DNA of 50,006 bases from Actinomyces bowdenii (GCF_017592395.1 NZ_JAGFOU010000026.1:1-50006); one strand, 5' to 3'. Counted from the first letter of the stretch, positions 10,781 through 19,975 are shown. A program made the numbers and translations. The notes: a model not told the origin generated them from the letters alone.

Positions 10781-11992
10781 GTGACGGCGGCCGCCCGCCC
10801 CTCCCCGTGCGCCCTGCACGACGCCGGGGCCTGCGGCTCCTGCCCGTCCCTGGGCATCGCCCTGCCCGAGCAGCTGGCCGCCAAGCAGGCGCGCGTGTCC
10901 ACGGCCCTGCGCTCCCGCGTTCCAGCCGGCGCCTGGCTGCCGCCCTGCGCGAGCCGGCCCCTCGGCTTCCGCAACAAGGCGAAGATGGCGGTCGCGGGCA
11001 CCGCCGCCCACCCCGCCCTGGGGATCCTCGACGGCGCCGGGCACGGCATCGACCTGCGCGCCTGCCCCCTGCACGTCCCGGCCATCCGGGCCGCCCTGCC
11101 CCACCTCGCCCGCCTCATCACCGACCTGGGACTGACCCCCTACGATGTGCCGGCCCGCAGGGGCGAGCTCAAGCACATCCTGGCGACGGCCTCCCCCGAT
11201 GAGGACCTCATGGTGCGCTTCGTCCTGCGCTCCCACCGGCACCTGGACGACCTGCGCTCAGCCCTGCCCCGGCTCCAGGAGCACCTGCCCCAGCTGGCGG
11301 TGGTCAGCGCCAATATCCAGCCCGTCCACCGGGCCGTCATCGAGGGCGATGAGGAGATCATCCTGACCCGCGAGGACCGGCTCCTCATGCGCCTGACCCT
11401 GCCGCCGACGCCGTCGGGATCCGCCACCGGCCGGGACACGCCCGCGGCGGGCATCGAGCTGCCGCTCCACCTGCCCACCCGCTCCTTCTTCCAGACCAAC
11501 ACCCCGGTGGCCCAGTCCCTCTATGCCACGGCCCGCCACTGGGCGGGGCAGGACCGGGCGGCGGGGCGGGTGTGGGACCTGTTCTGCGGGGTGGGCGGAT
11601 TCGCCCTGGCCCTGGCGGGCCCCGGTCGCGAGGTGCTGGGGGTGGAGGTCTCCGCCCCTGCGATCACCGGGGCGCGCGACGCCGCCCGGCTCATGGGCCT
11701 GCCGGCCGAGCAGGCGCGCTTCGAGGCGGGTGACGCCCGCATCCTCGACCCGGCGGTGGCTGAGGGCCCGGACCTGCTCGTGGTCAACCCGCCCCGCCGC
11801 GGGATCGGCGAGCTGTCGCAGCGCATCGAGGCCTGCGCGGTGCCCCGCCTGCTGTACTCCTCGTGCAATCCGACGAGCCTGGCGGCGGACCTGGAGCGAA
11901 TGCCGTCGCTGCGGGTGGTGCGCGCCCGCCTGTTCGACATGTTCCCGCACACCGACCACGCCGAGGTCCTGGTCGAGCTGGCCCGGGCCTGA
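10781..11992 (+). CDS. rlmC: 23S rRNA (uracil-5-)-methyltransferase, RlmC/RumB type
   Basis: The 403-residue cytoplasmic enzyme transfers methyl from SAM to C5 of a uridine in 23S rRNA. Cysteines in CALHDAGACGSCPSL at the N-terminus and ACPLHV further on fit the Fe-S cluster of the RumA/RumB group. There is no N-terminal TRAM domain, which favours RlmC over RlmD. The SAM site is VWDLFCGVGGFALAL, the substrate motif VVNPPRRG and the nucleophile Cys in LYSSCNPTSL. The start GTG at 10781 is the first in-frame start with the Cys-rich motif intact. An upstream start cannot be excluded. It is convergent with the PAS protein gene. Confidence 0.88.
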   Translation: MTAAARPSPCALHDAGACGSCPSLGIALPEQLAAKQARVSTALRSRVPAGAWLPPCASRPLGFRNKAKMAVAGTAAHPALGILDGAGHGIDLRACPLHVPAIRAALPHLARLITDLGLTPYDVPARRGELKHILATASPDEDLMVRFVLRSHRHLDDLRSALPRLQEHLPQLAVVSANIQPVHRAVIEGDEEIILTREDRLLMRLTLPPTPSGSATGRDTPAAGIELPLHLPTRSFFQTNTPVAQSLYATARHWAGQDRAAGRVWDLFCGVGGFALALAGPGREVLGVEVSAPAITGARDAARLMGLPAEQARFEAGDARILDPAVAEGPDLLVVNPPRRGIGELSQRIEACAVPRLLYSSCNPTSLAADLERMPSLRVVRARLFDMFPHTDHAEVLVELARA

Positions 11993-12041
11993 TCAGCCCG
12001 GCCTGATCAGCCCCGGGGCGGCGGCCCCGGAGCGCGGCGGC

Positions 12042-13391
12042 TCAGGCCTGCAGCTCGGCCAGGGCGGTGCGCACCTGGTCCAGGTGGGCGCCGGTGCGTT
12101 CGGCCTGGTAGGGGATGCTCACCTGGCGCAGGCTGGAGGCGAGGTCGGCCAGGCTGCGGGCCTCGGGGAAGCCGTCGCGCACCAGGGAGCGGGCGGTGCG
12201 CACGGAGGTCTCCTGGGCCGCGCCCGCATCGGCGGCCGCCCCCAGCAGTTCCATGAGGGGCGCATGGGTCAGGGTGAGGGACTCGGCCACCACGTCCAGC
12301 TCCCCGCCGACCAGCTCCCCTCGGGCCTCGAGCAGCTCGATCTGCTCGGTCAGGCGCACCGCGTCCTCCCCCAGGACCGTGCACAGCTCCTCCAGGGAGC
12401 CGACGGCATCATTGGCACCCACCTCATCCTGGCCCTCGATGATCTGGACGGCGAAGGTGCCGGCGGCCAGGTTGTGCAGGCGCGTCAGGGCGATGTCGAA
12501 GCGCACCGCATCGACGTCGCTGCGCAGCTCCTCGACCTGCCCGCGCAGCGGCCGCAGCTGCTCGACGCACTCCAGGATGAGGGCGTCGACCTCCCGGTAG
12601 CGCTCCTCCACCTCCTCGGCCTCCGGCCCGGCGCCCAGCGCCCGCACCTCGCCGCTGACGGCGCGCAGCGTCTGGCGCAGCCGGCCCAGGCGCTCGGACA
12701 GGCCGTTGATCTCCTCGGCCCTCCTGCCCAGCAGTCCGACCAGGCGCTTGCCCTCCTCCAGGACGCCCACCAGGCCGGCGGTCTCCTCCTCGATGGCGTG
12801 CATGGCCGCCAGGATCTGCGCCACCGGCCCCCGGGTCCGGGGCACGCCGGGGATGGCGGCGCCGGAGGCGAGCAGGGCGGCCACCTCATCGGGCAGGACC
12901 CGGCGGGTGAAGTCGGCGGCATCGCGGTAGCCCATCTCGGACAGCTCGCGCAGCAGCGCCGCCTGTCCCGCGGCGGCCGCCTCCCGGCGCGAGGAGCCGG
13001 CCCGGGCCGAGCTCCGCTCCACCTCGCGCACCCGCTTATAGGCCTGCTCGACGTCGTCGCGCAGGCCGGTCATCATCGGCAGGGTGCGCACCGACAGGTA
13101 GCCCCCGCCCGAGGGGACGATCGTGGCGAAGACCCGGTAGTGACCGCCGTCGGCGGAGCGGTTGGTGATGTAGGCGCATACGGGAGCCTGCTCCTCGATG
13201 CCCTCCCATACCGCTCGGAACAGTCCCGCGGGCATGTCGTCGTGGCGCACCACGCTGTGGGCCCGCCCCACCAGTGCGCCGCGCGGGTACCCCGACAGGC
13301 GCATGAAGGTGGAGTTGGCGCGGCGGATGCGCCCCTGAGCATCGGTGGTGGAGAAGAAGAGCTCGCCGGAGCCGAAGAGGTGCTCGACCAT
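12042..13391 (-). CDS. soluble Aer-like PAS / coiled-coil protein
   Basis: The 449-residue protein starts with a PAS domain (about residues 8-105). It has the Aer signature pattern: DAQGRIRRANSTFMRLSGYP, then HSVVRHDDMP, then AYITNRSADGGHYRVFATIVP. The rest (110-445) is long helices rich in Ala, Glu, Arg and Leu, like a receptor signalling coiled coil. There is no HAMP domain, no transmembrane segment, and no che gene nearby. It could be a cytoplasmic oxygen or redox sensor that signals to something other than flagella. ATG at 13391 has GGAAGG upstream. It is convergent with rlmC. Confidence 0.8.
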   Translation of the reverse strand: MVEHLFGSGELFFSTTDAQGRIRRANSTFMRLSGYPRGALVGRAHSVVRHDDMPAGLFRAVWEGIEEQAPVCAYITNRSADGGHYRVFATIVPSGGGYLSVRTLPMMTGLRDDVEQAYKRVREVERSSARAGSSRREAAAAGQAALLRELSEMGYRDAADFTRRVLPDEVAALLASGAAIPGVPRTRGPVAQILAAMHAIEEETAGLVGVLEEGKRLVGLLGRRAEEINGLSERLGRLRQTLRAVSGEVRALGAGPEAEEVEERYREVDALILECVEQLRPLRGQVEELRSDVDAVRFDIALTRLHNLAAGTFAVQIIEGQDEVGANDAVGSLEELCTVLGEDAVRLTEQIELLEARGELVGGELDVVAESLTLTHAPLMELLGAAADAGAAQETSVRTARSLVRDGFPEARSLADLASSLRQVSIPYQAERTGAHLDQVRTALAELQA

Positions 13392-13531
13392 GAGTGACCT
13401 TCCGAGTGGATGTGTACCCGGTACCGAGGATCCAGGCTACCCGCCCCCGCCCCGGCGAAGGGCTCCTTCCCGGCGCGGGCCTCGCGCCCCTTGCCTCGCC
13501 ACAGGCCTCAAGCCACCCCTACCCCTCCTTA

Positions 13532-13609
13532 CTCCTTTCGACAATTTGCATGAGATCGTACTTCTCCAAGCCCGGAAAACGCCGATCTCATGCAAATTGT
13601 CGAAAGGAG
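13532..13609. repeat. perfect 27-bp inverted repeat (family C)
   Basis: Left arm 13532-13558 begins CTCCTTTCGACAATTTGCAT. The right arm 13583-13609 is its exact inverse, with a 24-base loop. The arm ends GAGATCG and is followed by CGCC on the inverse side, sharing the core ACGCCGATCTC with the repeat at 38713-38777 and with 13641-13651. Confidence 0.9.
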
Positions 13610-13845
13610 GGGGCGGGGGCCTCTCTGCGACAGGTCCGGACGCCGATCTCCATCCGATGATCCTGCACGAGGCCAGCTGCGATGCGCTCGGTGGGTCGGG
13701 TCCGGGACCCCCAAGGTGTTGGGGCTGCCTGTTCTTGCTGCTGGGCGTTCCCCGTGATGGCAGGCCGGGCCTGTCCTGCTGCTGGCGGCCGGCGGGGCGC
13801 GGGGCCCGACCCGGTGCAAGAAAAGCGTCGTTTCGCGGAAAGAGC

Positions 13846-13917
13846 GTCACTTCGCGACTTGGACGACACCTACAAGGTACGTTCATTCCGCGACGTGACG
13901 CCCAAGTCGCGAAGTGA
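13846..13917. repeat. palindromic element, TCACTTCGCGACTTGG arms
   Basis: TCACTTCGCGACTTGG (13847-13862) is exactly inverted at 13902-13917. Immediately outside and inside lie related TTTCGCGGAA and TTCCGCGACGTGACG segments, so several alternative stems are possible. Confidence 0.75.
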
Positions 13918-14274
13918 GGTCGAACTGGCGAGGAGGCGCTCTTCCTGCTCCCACCGATCGGCTGGCCCGCGCCGAGTCGGCCTGAGTCCTTTCCCGCAGG
14001 ACGAGCTGGAGGGGCGGGGCCGAGCGATGCGGAGTCGCCGAGCCATCCCGCGGGTCGTGAGCGCCTCGGGTTCTCCCGGGGGCCTTGGAGTCTTCACCTA
14101 CCGGCCCGCGCCCGGGGCGACACCGCCTCTGAGCCGGTATCGACCCGGGCTCGGGCTGACAAGGCGGGCCCGAGGACCCCGATGCTCTCACCACTGGTGG
14201 TGCTCAGCCGGCTCAACGGGCCGCGACCGTGCGGGTCCGGGACGGTGGTACCGGGGCGCCCCGCCCTCCCCGGG

Positions 14275-14369
14275 TTGCACATCTTCAGCGCCCGCGCCAG
14301 CCACCGGGACCCGACTTTCCCGCATGATCCCGTCGCCACCCGCGCTCAGGTTGGACTGAAGATGTGCAA
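14275..14369. repeat. family-A palindromic repeat, copy A2
   Basis: TTGCACATCTTCAG at the left and CTGAAGATGTGCAA at the right, 95 bp in total. The ends match copies A1 and A3, while the interior is more diverged. Confidence 0.75.
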
Positions 14370-14380
14370 CACCACCACAG

Positions 14381-14475
14381 CTGCACATCTTCACCACCCC
14401 ACAACCGGCCACCGACCAGAAGAACCGCAGGATGACGCGGATCCACCAACCCGCCCCCGTGATCCCCGCTATCGC
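14381..14475. repeat. family-A repeat, copy A2' (right end lost)
   Basis: CTGCACATCTTCA starts 11 bases after copy A2. The interior CGACCAGAAGAACCGCAGGA followed by TGACGCGGATCCACCA resembles A1. No terminal TGAAGATGTGCA is found, so the copy is truncated or diverged. Confidence 0.5.
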
Positions 14476-14637
14476 AGGAGCCGAGCCGACTCATCACCGA
14501 CCCCGATGAGACCATCTCAATCGATCCACACCACTGCTCCGCCACCGCGGCAGGATCCCGCTGGTCTCAGCGGCCATGTCGCTGGCCCGCGCCCCGGATA
14601 CGGGACCTTCAGCACGGCGCCTCCCCCGCCCGGTCCC

Positions 14638-14643
14638 TAGGAT
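14638..14643 (+). promoter_or_regulatory. -10 box, leaderless start at 14650
   Basis: TAGGAT ends six bases before the serpin ATG. Confidence 0.6.
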
Positions 14644-14649
14644 GCTCCT

Positions 14650-16002
14650 ATGAGTAGTTCCCGCATCCCCTCCCCCTCCTCTCCCTCCCGCCGCCGCCTC
14701 ATGGCCGCCGCCGCCCTGGCCCCCTTCGCCGCGGGCCTGCTGGGCGCCTGCTCCACCAGGGCGGGGGCCGCACTGGGCTCCAGCGTCACCCACGAGACGA
14801 TCACGCTGCCCGAGGTCTCCGACTCCCTGCCCGGTGCGCTGAGCGCCTGCGACGAGCTCGGCGCCGCCCTGCTCGCCCACCGCCTGCAGGACGAGCCCCA
14901 CCGCAATGCCATGTCCTCGGGGCTGAGCCTGTCCCTGCTCCTGGCGATCCTGGCCGACGGCGCCACCGACCCCGCGGCGCAGGGCTACGACGCCCTCCTG
15001 GGCGCCTCGGGTGAGCAGCGCGACCGCACCTGGTCGGCGCTGCAGACCTCCCTGGGCCGCAACGACCGCGACCTCAAGGGCTTCTCCCCCGATGAGGTGC
15101 CCGCCGAGCCCCTGGTCCACCTGGCCAACCATGTGGTGGTCGTCGACGGCTTCGAGGTGGCGCAGTCCTACCTCGATGCGGTGATGAGCCTCTTCGCCAC
15201 CGAGATCGAGCAGGTCTCCCTGAGCGCCATGAAGGGCAACCTCGATACCTGGGCCTCCCGGAACACCGCGGGCCTCATCCCGGAGAGCGCCATCGAGGTC
15301 CGTCCGGATCTCCGCCTGGTCGTGCAGAGCGCCCTGCTCTTCGCCGCCCGGTGGGAGACCCCCTTCCCGGCGGAGGACTCCAGCCCCCAGCCCTTCACCC
15401 TGGCCGACTCCTCCACGGTGGAGGCCACCTTCATGCATGACACCCGCTCCCTGCGCCACGCCCAGGGGCAGGGCTGGTCGGCGGTGCGCCTGCCCTACAG
15501 CGGTGGGCACGAGGGCTCCCAGACCCCTGACAGCCCTGAGGTCCCCGACCAGCCCGCCCTGGCCCTGGATGTCATCCTGCCCCAGAGAGGGACCCTGCCC
15601 GCGCAGATGGATGCGGCCTCCTGGGCCCAGGCCTCCGCGGCACTCGATAAGGCCCAGCTCGTGGATGTCGAGCTGTCCCTGCCCAAGGCCGACCTGACCA
15701 CTGGCCCCATGGGTCTCCTGGAGGTCATCACCGGCCTCGGCCTGGACCCGGTGGGACTGGACCGCATCGCCCAGGATCTGAAGATCGACCAGATCGTCCA
15801 GCAGGTCCGGCTGACCATGGATGAGGAGGGGACGGTGGCCGCGGCCCTGACCGAGGCGGAGGCCATCGCGCTCTCGGCGCCGCTGCCGCCCGATGTCACC
15901 TTCACCGTGGACCGCCCCTATGTCCTGCGGCTGCGGGACCTGGTCAGCGGCATCACCCTCCTGGAGGCGGCCGTCATGAATCCCGCGGACAGCGAGGGCT
16001 GA
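14650..16002 (+). CDS. lipoprotein serpin (serine protease inhibitor)
   Basis: The 450-residue protein has a signal peptide with lipobox LGAC (about residues 17-35) and then a full serpin fold. Family signatures are AMSSGLSLSLLLAILADGA, ASRNTAGLIPES, VVQSALLFAARWETPF and DRPYVLRLRDLVSGITLLE. The reactive-centre loop starts with an inhibitory-type hinge EEGTVAAALTEA (Gly394 as P15, Thr395 as P14, Ala397-399 as P12-P10). By alignment with human alpha-1-antitrypsin, the scissile bond falls at Leu408-Ser409. That predicts inhibition of chymotrypsin- or elastase-like proteases, including host neutrophil enzymes. The lipid anchor would display it on the cell surface. Bacterial serpins are uncommon, though known in Bifidobacterium. 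Its neighbours give no further clue. Confidence 0.92.
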   Translation: MSSSRIPSPSSPSRRRLMAAAALAPFAAGLLGACSTRAGAALGSSVTHETITLPEVSDSLPGALSACDELGAALLAHRLQDEPHRNAMSSGLSLSLLLAILADGATDPAAQGYDALLGASGEQRDRTWSALQTSLGRNDRDLKGFSPDEVPAEPLVHLANHVVVVDGFEVAQSYLDAVMSLFATEIEQVSLSAMKGNLDTWASRNTAGLIPESAIEVRPDLRLVVQSALLFAARWETPFPAEDSSPQPFTLADSSTVEATFMHDTRSLRHAQGQGWSAVRLPYSGGHEGSQTPDSPEVPDQPALALDVILPQRGTLPAQMDAASWAQASAALDKAQLVDVELSLPKADLTTGPMGLLEVITGLGLDPVGLDRIAQDLKIDQIVQQVRLTMDEEGTVAAALTEAEAIALSAPLPPDVTFTVDRPYVLRLRDLVSGITLLEAAVMNPADSEG

Positions 16003-16077
16003 GACCCGCAGGACGGCCGTCGCAGCGGCCGGGACGGCAGACCGCCGCGACGGCGAGCCCACCGGCCGGGGCGGGGG

Positions 16078-16083
16078 TACGGT
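16078..16083 (+). promoter_or_regulatory. -10 box for the GNAT gene
   Basis: TACGGT lies about 35 bases before the ATG at 16119. A short leader then carries AGGAGGG (around 16108-16114), so this gene is leadered, unlike many neighbours. Confidence 0.4.
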
Positions 16084-16118
16084 GGTGGCACGAATTCACA
16101 CGACCCAGGAGGGATCCC

Positions 16119-16565
16119 ATGACCGTTGAGCTCCTCACCGCCTCCAGCCCGGAGGTCGTCGAGGCGATGGAGCGCCTCATCCCCCAGCTCTCCCGCAGCG
16201 CCCCGGCCCTGACAGCGGAGCAGTGCGAGGCGCTCATCTCCCAGGAGGGCGTCTACCTCTTCGCCTTCCGGCCCGATGCGCCCGACGGCGAGCCCGCCCC
16301 GATCCTGGGCATGCTCACCCTGGCGACCTTCACGATCCCCACCGGCCTGCGCGCCTGGGTGGAGGACGTCGTCGTCGACGCCGAGGCCCGTGGGCACGGC
16401 GCGGGCCAGGCGCTGGTGGAGGCGGCGGTGGAGCATGCCGCCCAGATGGGGGCCCGCACCGTGGACCTGACCTCGCGCCCCTCCCGGGAGGCCGCCAACA
16501 GGCTCTACCAGCGGGCGGGCTTCAAGCTGAGGGAGACCAACGTCTACCGCTACGCGCAGGACTGA
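16119..16565 (+). CDS. GNAT family N-acetyltransferase
   Basis: The 148-residue protein has the GNAT core: AWVEDVVVDAEARGHGAGQA is strand 4 plus the acetyl-CoA loop (R-G-H-G-A-G), followed by LVEAAVEHAAQMGARTVDLT and the final NRLYQRAGFKLRETNVYRY. It should transfer an acetyl group from acetyl-CoA to an unknown amine. The start ATG has a strong AGGAGGG site. It is convergent with the HAD gene. Confidence 0.9.
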   Translation: MTVELLTASSPEVVEAMERLIPQLSRSAPALTAEQCEALISQEGVYLFAFRPDAPDGEPAPILGMLTLATFTIPTGLRAWVEDVVVDAEARGHGAGQALVEAAVEHAAQMGARTVDLTSRPSREAANRLYQRAGFKLRETNVYRYAQD

Positions 16566-16649
16566 GCCCTCCGGCAGGCGCCGGGCCCGCGCCCCCGGGA
16601 AGCCCGGGCCGCGTGCCCGGCGGGCTCCCCGGGGACGCGGCCTCAGGAC

Positions 16650-17435
16650 TCACAGGAGGCGGTCCACCAGCTCGGCCAGGCCGCCCACGGTCCCCTCGCA
16701 GCACTGCGCGACCTCCGGCGGGGCCCAGGGCAGGGCGTAGGCGTGGTCGGTGGCCCGGTGCATGGGGATGTCGTTCCAGGAGTCGCCGATGGAGAAGGTC
16801 TCGATCCTGTCGCCCGTATAGGGGCCCTGCGGCCCCTGGAGCCGCTCCAGCAGGCTGCGCAGGCTCCCGCCCTTGGAGGCCCCGGCGGGAACGACGTCGA
16901 TGAAGTCCTGGTTGCGGAAGCCCACGGCCTGCTCCGCCCAGCTCCGCTCGAGGTGGTCCATGGTGCGGGCCGCCAGGTCCTGGTCGGTGAAGCGCAGCGG
17001 CACGCCGATGAGCTGCTGCCCCTGGAGATCCTCACGGCGGGCGGGGGTGTAGAGGTTGAGGATCGCGGTGCCCGAGCCGATGGTGTCGTACAGGAGGAGG
17101 TCGCCCTCCAGGGTGGTGGCGAAGACCGTGACCCCCTGCTGCCCATCCAGGTGGTCCAGGAGGTCGTCGACCACCCCGTGGGGCAGGGTCGTCGCCTCCA
17201 GCACCTCCAGCCGGGAGTCGGTGACGACCGCCCCGGTGTACAGGATCATGTAGTCGAAGACGGCTCCTACCGGCGCGGCCACCTGCGTGAACGCGCTCCG
17301 GGAGCGCCCCGTGTTGGCGACCAGGATATTGCCCGCGGCGCGCCAGCGCTCCATGGCCTCCAGGTCGCGCTCGCCGATGCGCCCATCGAAGACGACGGTG
17401 CCGTCCATATCGCAGGAGATGAGTCGAGCAGTCAC
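16650..17435 (-). CDS. HAD-superfamily hydrolase (Cof/HAD-IIB type)
   Basis: The 261-residue phosphatase-like protein has motif I SCDMDGTVVFDG at the N-terminus, a motif II region ILVANTGRSRSAF, and motif IV IGDSWNDIPMHRATDHAYA near the C-terminus. The order and the large cap between fit the HAD-IIB group, which dephosphorylate sugar or nucleotide phosphates. GTG at 17435 has GGAGG seven bases upstream. It lies downstream of nadE on the same strand, with a 167-base spacer. Confidence 0.88.
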   Translation of the reverse strand: MTARLISCDMDGTVVFDGRIGERDLEAMERWRAAGNILVANTGRSRSAFTQVAAPVGAVFDYMILYTGAVVTDSRLEVLEATTLPHGVVDDLLDHLDGQQGVTVFATTLEGDLLLYDTIGSGTAILNLYTPARREDLQGQQLIGVPLRFTDQDLAARTMDHLERSWAEQAVGFRNQDFIDVVPAGASKGGSLRSLLERLQGPQGPYTGDRIETFSIGDSWNDIPMHRATDHAYALPWAPPEVAQCCEGTVGGLAELVDRLL

Positions 17436-17602
17436 CGGTGCGCCTCCATTTCTTCCATGATGCCGCGGCCGTGGGCCTGTGGCGCTGCACTCCGCCCGAT
17501 CCTGTCAGACGCGCCCCGCCACCGTCTCGCGATTGCCGCGCGATCCTCGGCGCGCCATGGCCAGGGCCGGGCCCCGGGGCGGCCGGGCGGGGCGGCCGGG
17601 CC

Positions 17603-19819
17603 TCACTGCCGCGGGACGTTGCGCTCCAGCTCGGCCAGCCAGGCGGCGCCCGAGGCGTCGGAGGGCATGCGCCAATCGCCCCGGGGGGACAGCGACCCAC
17701 CGGCCACCACCTTGGGCCCGTTGGGCAGGGTGGAGCGCTTGAACTGGTTGGAGAAGAACCTGCGGTGGAAGACCTCCATCCAGTGGCGGATCTCGGGCAG
17801 CCGGTAGGCCACCCGCTCGGAGGCGGGCAGGCCCTCGGGCCACAGCCCCACCGAGGCGTCCGACCAGGCCTTCTCCGCCAGGAAGGCGATCCGGGAGGGG
17901 CGCGCGCCGCGGCGCAGCACATGCCACAGGGTGAAGTCCTGCAGGGCGTAGGGGCCGATGCGCGCCTGGGTGGACTGGATGGGCTCGCCCTCGGTGGCAG
18001 GCACCAGCTCGGGGCTGATCTCGGTGCCGAGGATGGACAGCAGGGTCTCCCCCACCGCCTCACCGAACAGGTCCTCGGCCACCACCCAGCGGATGAGGTG
18101 GGAGATGAGGGTCTTGGGGATCCCGGCATTGACGCCGTAGTGGGACATCTGGTCGCCCACCCCGAAGGTGCACCAGCCCAGGGCCAGCTCGGACAGGTCC
18201 CCGGTGCCCAGGACGATGCCGCCGCGCTGGCCCGCGATGCGGAAGAGGAAATCGGTGCGCAGCCCGGCCTGGACGTTCTCGAAGGTGACGTCGTAGACCT
18301 CGGGGCCGCGCTCGCCCCGCCCGTAGGGGTGGCGCATCTGGGCGAGCATCTGGGTGGCGGCGGGCCGGATGTCCACCTCCTCGAAGGTGCAGCCCAGTCC
18401 CACGGCCAGGGCCTCGGCGTTGGCGCGGGTGGTGGCACTGGTGGCGAATCCCGGCATGGTGATGGCGTGGATGTCGCTGCGGGGGCGCCCGGCCCGGTCC
18501 ATGGCCCGGGTGGCCACGATGAGGGCGTGGGTGGAGTCCAGCCCCCCGGAGACACCGATGATGAGCCTGGGGCCGCCGATGGCCTCCATGCGCTGGACCA
18601 GGGCGGCGACCTGGATGCTGTAGGCCTCGTAGCAGTCCTGGGCCAGGCGGGCGGGGTCGTCGGGGACGAAGGGGAAGCGGTCGATCTCGCGGCGCAGCCC
18701 GATGTCGGTGCGGGGGACGCGCAGGTCCTGCCGGCCGACCGTGGTGGTCATGAAGCCGTGGGGGTGGGAGGCGTCGTCGTCCCCGATGCCCAGGGCGAGG
18801 CGGTTGTCGTCGAAGCTGCCCTGGCGCAGCCGCTCCGCCACGAGCCCCTCGATGTCGACGTCGACGACGGTGGCGCGCGGGCCGTCCGGGAAGCGCTCGG
18901 TCTGACCCAGCAGGGCGCCATTGTCGTAGACGAAGGTCTGGCCGTCCCAGGCCAGGTCTGTGGAGGACTCGCCCTGGCCGGCCGCGGCGAAGACGTAGGC
19001 GGCGAGATTGCGCGCGGAGGAGGCGCGCGCCAGGGCCATGCGGTCCTCGGCCCTGCCCACCGTGATCGGTGAGCCTGAGAGGTTGACGAGCACGGTGGCA
19101 CCGGCCAGGGCCGCCAGGGAGGAGGGGGGCACGGGCACCCACATGTCCTCGCAGACCTCGACGTGCACCACCATCCCGGGCACGTCCTCGACATCGAGCA
19201 GGAGGCGCGTGCTGAAGGGGACGCAGGCGGGGCGGCCGGGCCGGGGACCGTCCCCGGAGTGCTCCGCGGGATCCGCCGCCCCATCGGCCACGCCTGCCAG
19301 CTCGATCCAGGTGTGCACGCCGGCGCCGGAGGCGAAGTACCGCTTCTCGTAGAACTCCCGGTAGGTGGGCAGGTGGGCCTTGGGCGCCACGCCGCGCACG
19401 GCCCCGCCCTGGATGACGACGGCGCAGTTGTACAGGCGGTTGCGATGCCGCAGGGGCGCGCCGATCACGATCATGGGCAGCAGGTCCTCCGATGCCGCCC
19501 GGATGGTCTCGATGGCGGTCAGGACCTCGGCGATCAGGACGTCGGCCAGGAGGAGGTCGTCGATGGAGTAGCCGGTCAGGCTCAGCTCGGGGAAGACGGC
19601 CAGGGCCACGCCCTGCTCGGACAGCTCCCGGGCCTGGGCGATGATCGCCCGGGCGTTGGCGGCCGGGTCGGCCAGGGCCACGGGCAGGGTGGCGGCGGCC
19701 ACCCGTGCGAAGCCCTGGTCGTAGGCGGAGTGGAAGCTGATGGCGGGGCCGGTGGAGGCGGCTGCGCCGGAGGCGGCGGGGCCCGGCATGCTCTCGGTGC
19801 GCGCGGCGGTGATCGACAT
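17603..19819 (-). CDS. nadE: glutamine-dependent NAD(+) synthetase
   Basis: The 738-residue two-domain enzyme makes NAD from nicotinate adenine dinucleotide, ATP and glutamine. The N-terminal nitrilase-type glutaminase domain (about 40-330) includes LAVFPELSLTGYSIDD (Glu), GVAPKAHLPTYREFYEKRYF (Lys) and VHVEVCEDMWVP (Cys). The synthetase domain has the PP-loop IIGVSGGLDSTHALIV and the later GTGDLSELALGWCTFGVGDQ segment. The length matches the actinobacterial enzyme. The start ATG at 19819 (MSITAARTES) has GGGAGG upstream, and the longer frame to 19888 has none. Confidence 0.95.
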   Translation of the reverse strand: MSITAARTESMPGPAASGAAASTGPAISFHSAYDQGFARVAAATLPVALADPAANARAIIAQARELSEQGVALAVFPELSLTGYSIDDLLLADVLIAEVLTAIETIRAASEDLLPMIVIGAPLRHRNRLYNCAVVIQGGAVRGVAPKAHLPTYREFYEKRYFASGAGVHTWIELAGVADGAADPAEHSGDGPRPGRPACVPFSTRLLLDVEDVPGMVVHVEVCEDMWVPVPPSSLAALAGATVLVNLSGSPITVGRAEDRMALARASSARNLAAYVFAAAGQGESSTDLAWDGQTFVYDNGALLGQTERFPDGPRATVVDVDIEGLVAERLRQGSFDDNRLALGIGDDDASHPHGFMTTTVGRQDLRVPRTDIGLRREIDRFPFVPDDPARLAQDCYEAYSIQVAALVQRMEAIGGPRLIIGVSGGLDSTHALIVATRAMDRAGRPRSDIHAITMPGFATSATTRANAEALAVGLGCTFEEVDIRPAATQMLAQMRHPYGRGERGPEVYDVTFENVQAGLRTDFLFRIAGQRGGIVLGTGDLSELALGWCTFGVGDQMSHYGVNAGIPKTLISHLIRWVVAEDLFGEAVGETLLSILGTEISPELVPATEGEPIQSTQARIGPYALQDFTLWHVLRRGARPSRIAFLAEKAWSDASVGLWPEGLPASERVAYRLPEIRHWMEVFHRRFFSNQFKRSTLPNGPKVVAGGSLSPRGDWRMPSDASGAAWLAELERNVPRQ

Positions 19820-19928
19820 GCACCTGATCCTCCCATGCCTCCTCACGCCCTCCCACCCCCACTCGCGCCGCGCCCCGGATACGGGCACGGGCCAGGCGTG
19901 CCCGGGACGCCTGCCGGCCCGCGCGCGA

Positions 19929-19975
19929 AGGGCCGGTGGGGGCGCACCTGTCGGGTGCGCGCCCTCACCGGCCCT
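19929..19975 (-). terminator. long GC hairpin after the DUF4352-type gene
   Basis: AGGGCCGGTGGGGGCGCACC pairs with GGGTGCGCGCCCTCACCGGCCCT across a four-base loop. It lies between the stop at 20042 and the nadE start. No U-tract follows. Confidence 0.65.

Larger units (their letters stand above)
13392..14649. other. 1.26-kb gene-free stretch with four palindromic elements
   Basis: No frame here has a plausible start plus a recognisable domain. It holds a perfect 27-bp inverted repeat (13532-13609), a complex palindrome (13846-13917), a family-A element (14275-14369) and a partial second one (14381 to about 14475). Confidence 0.7.
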
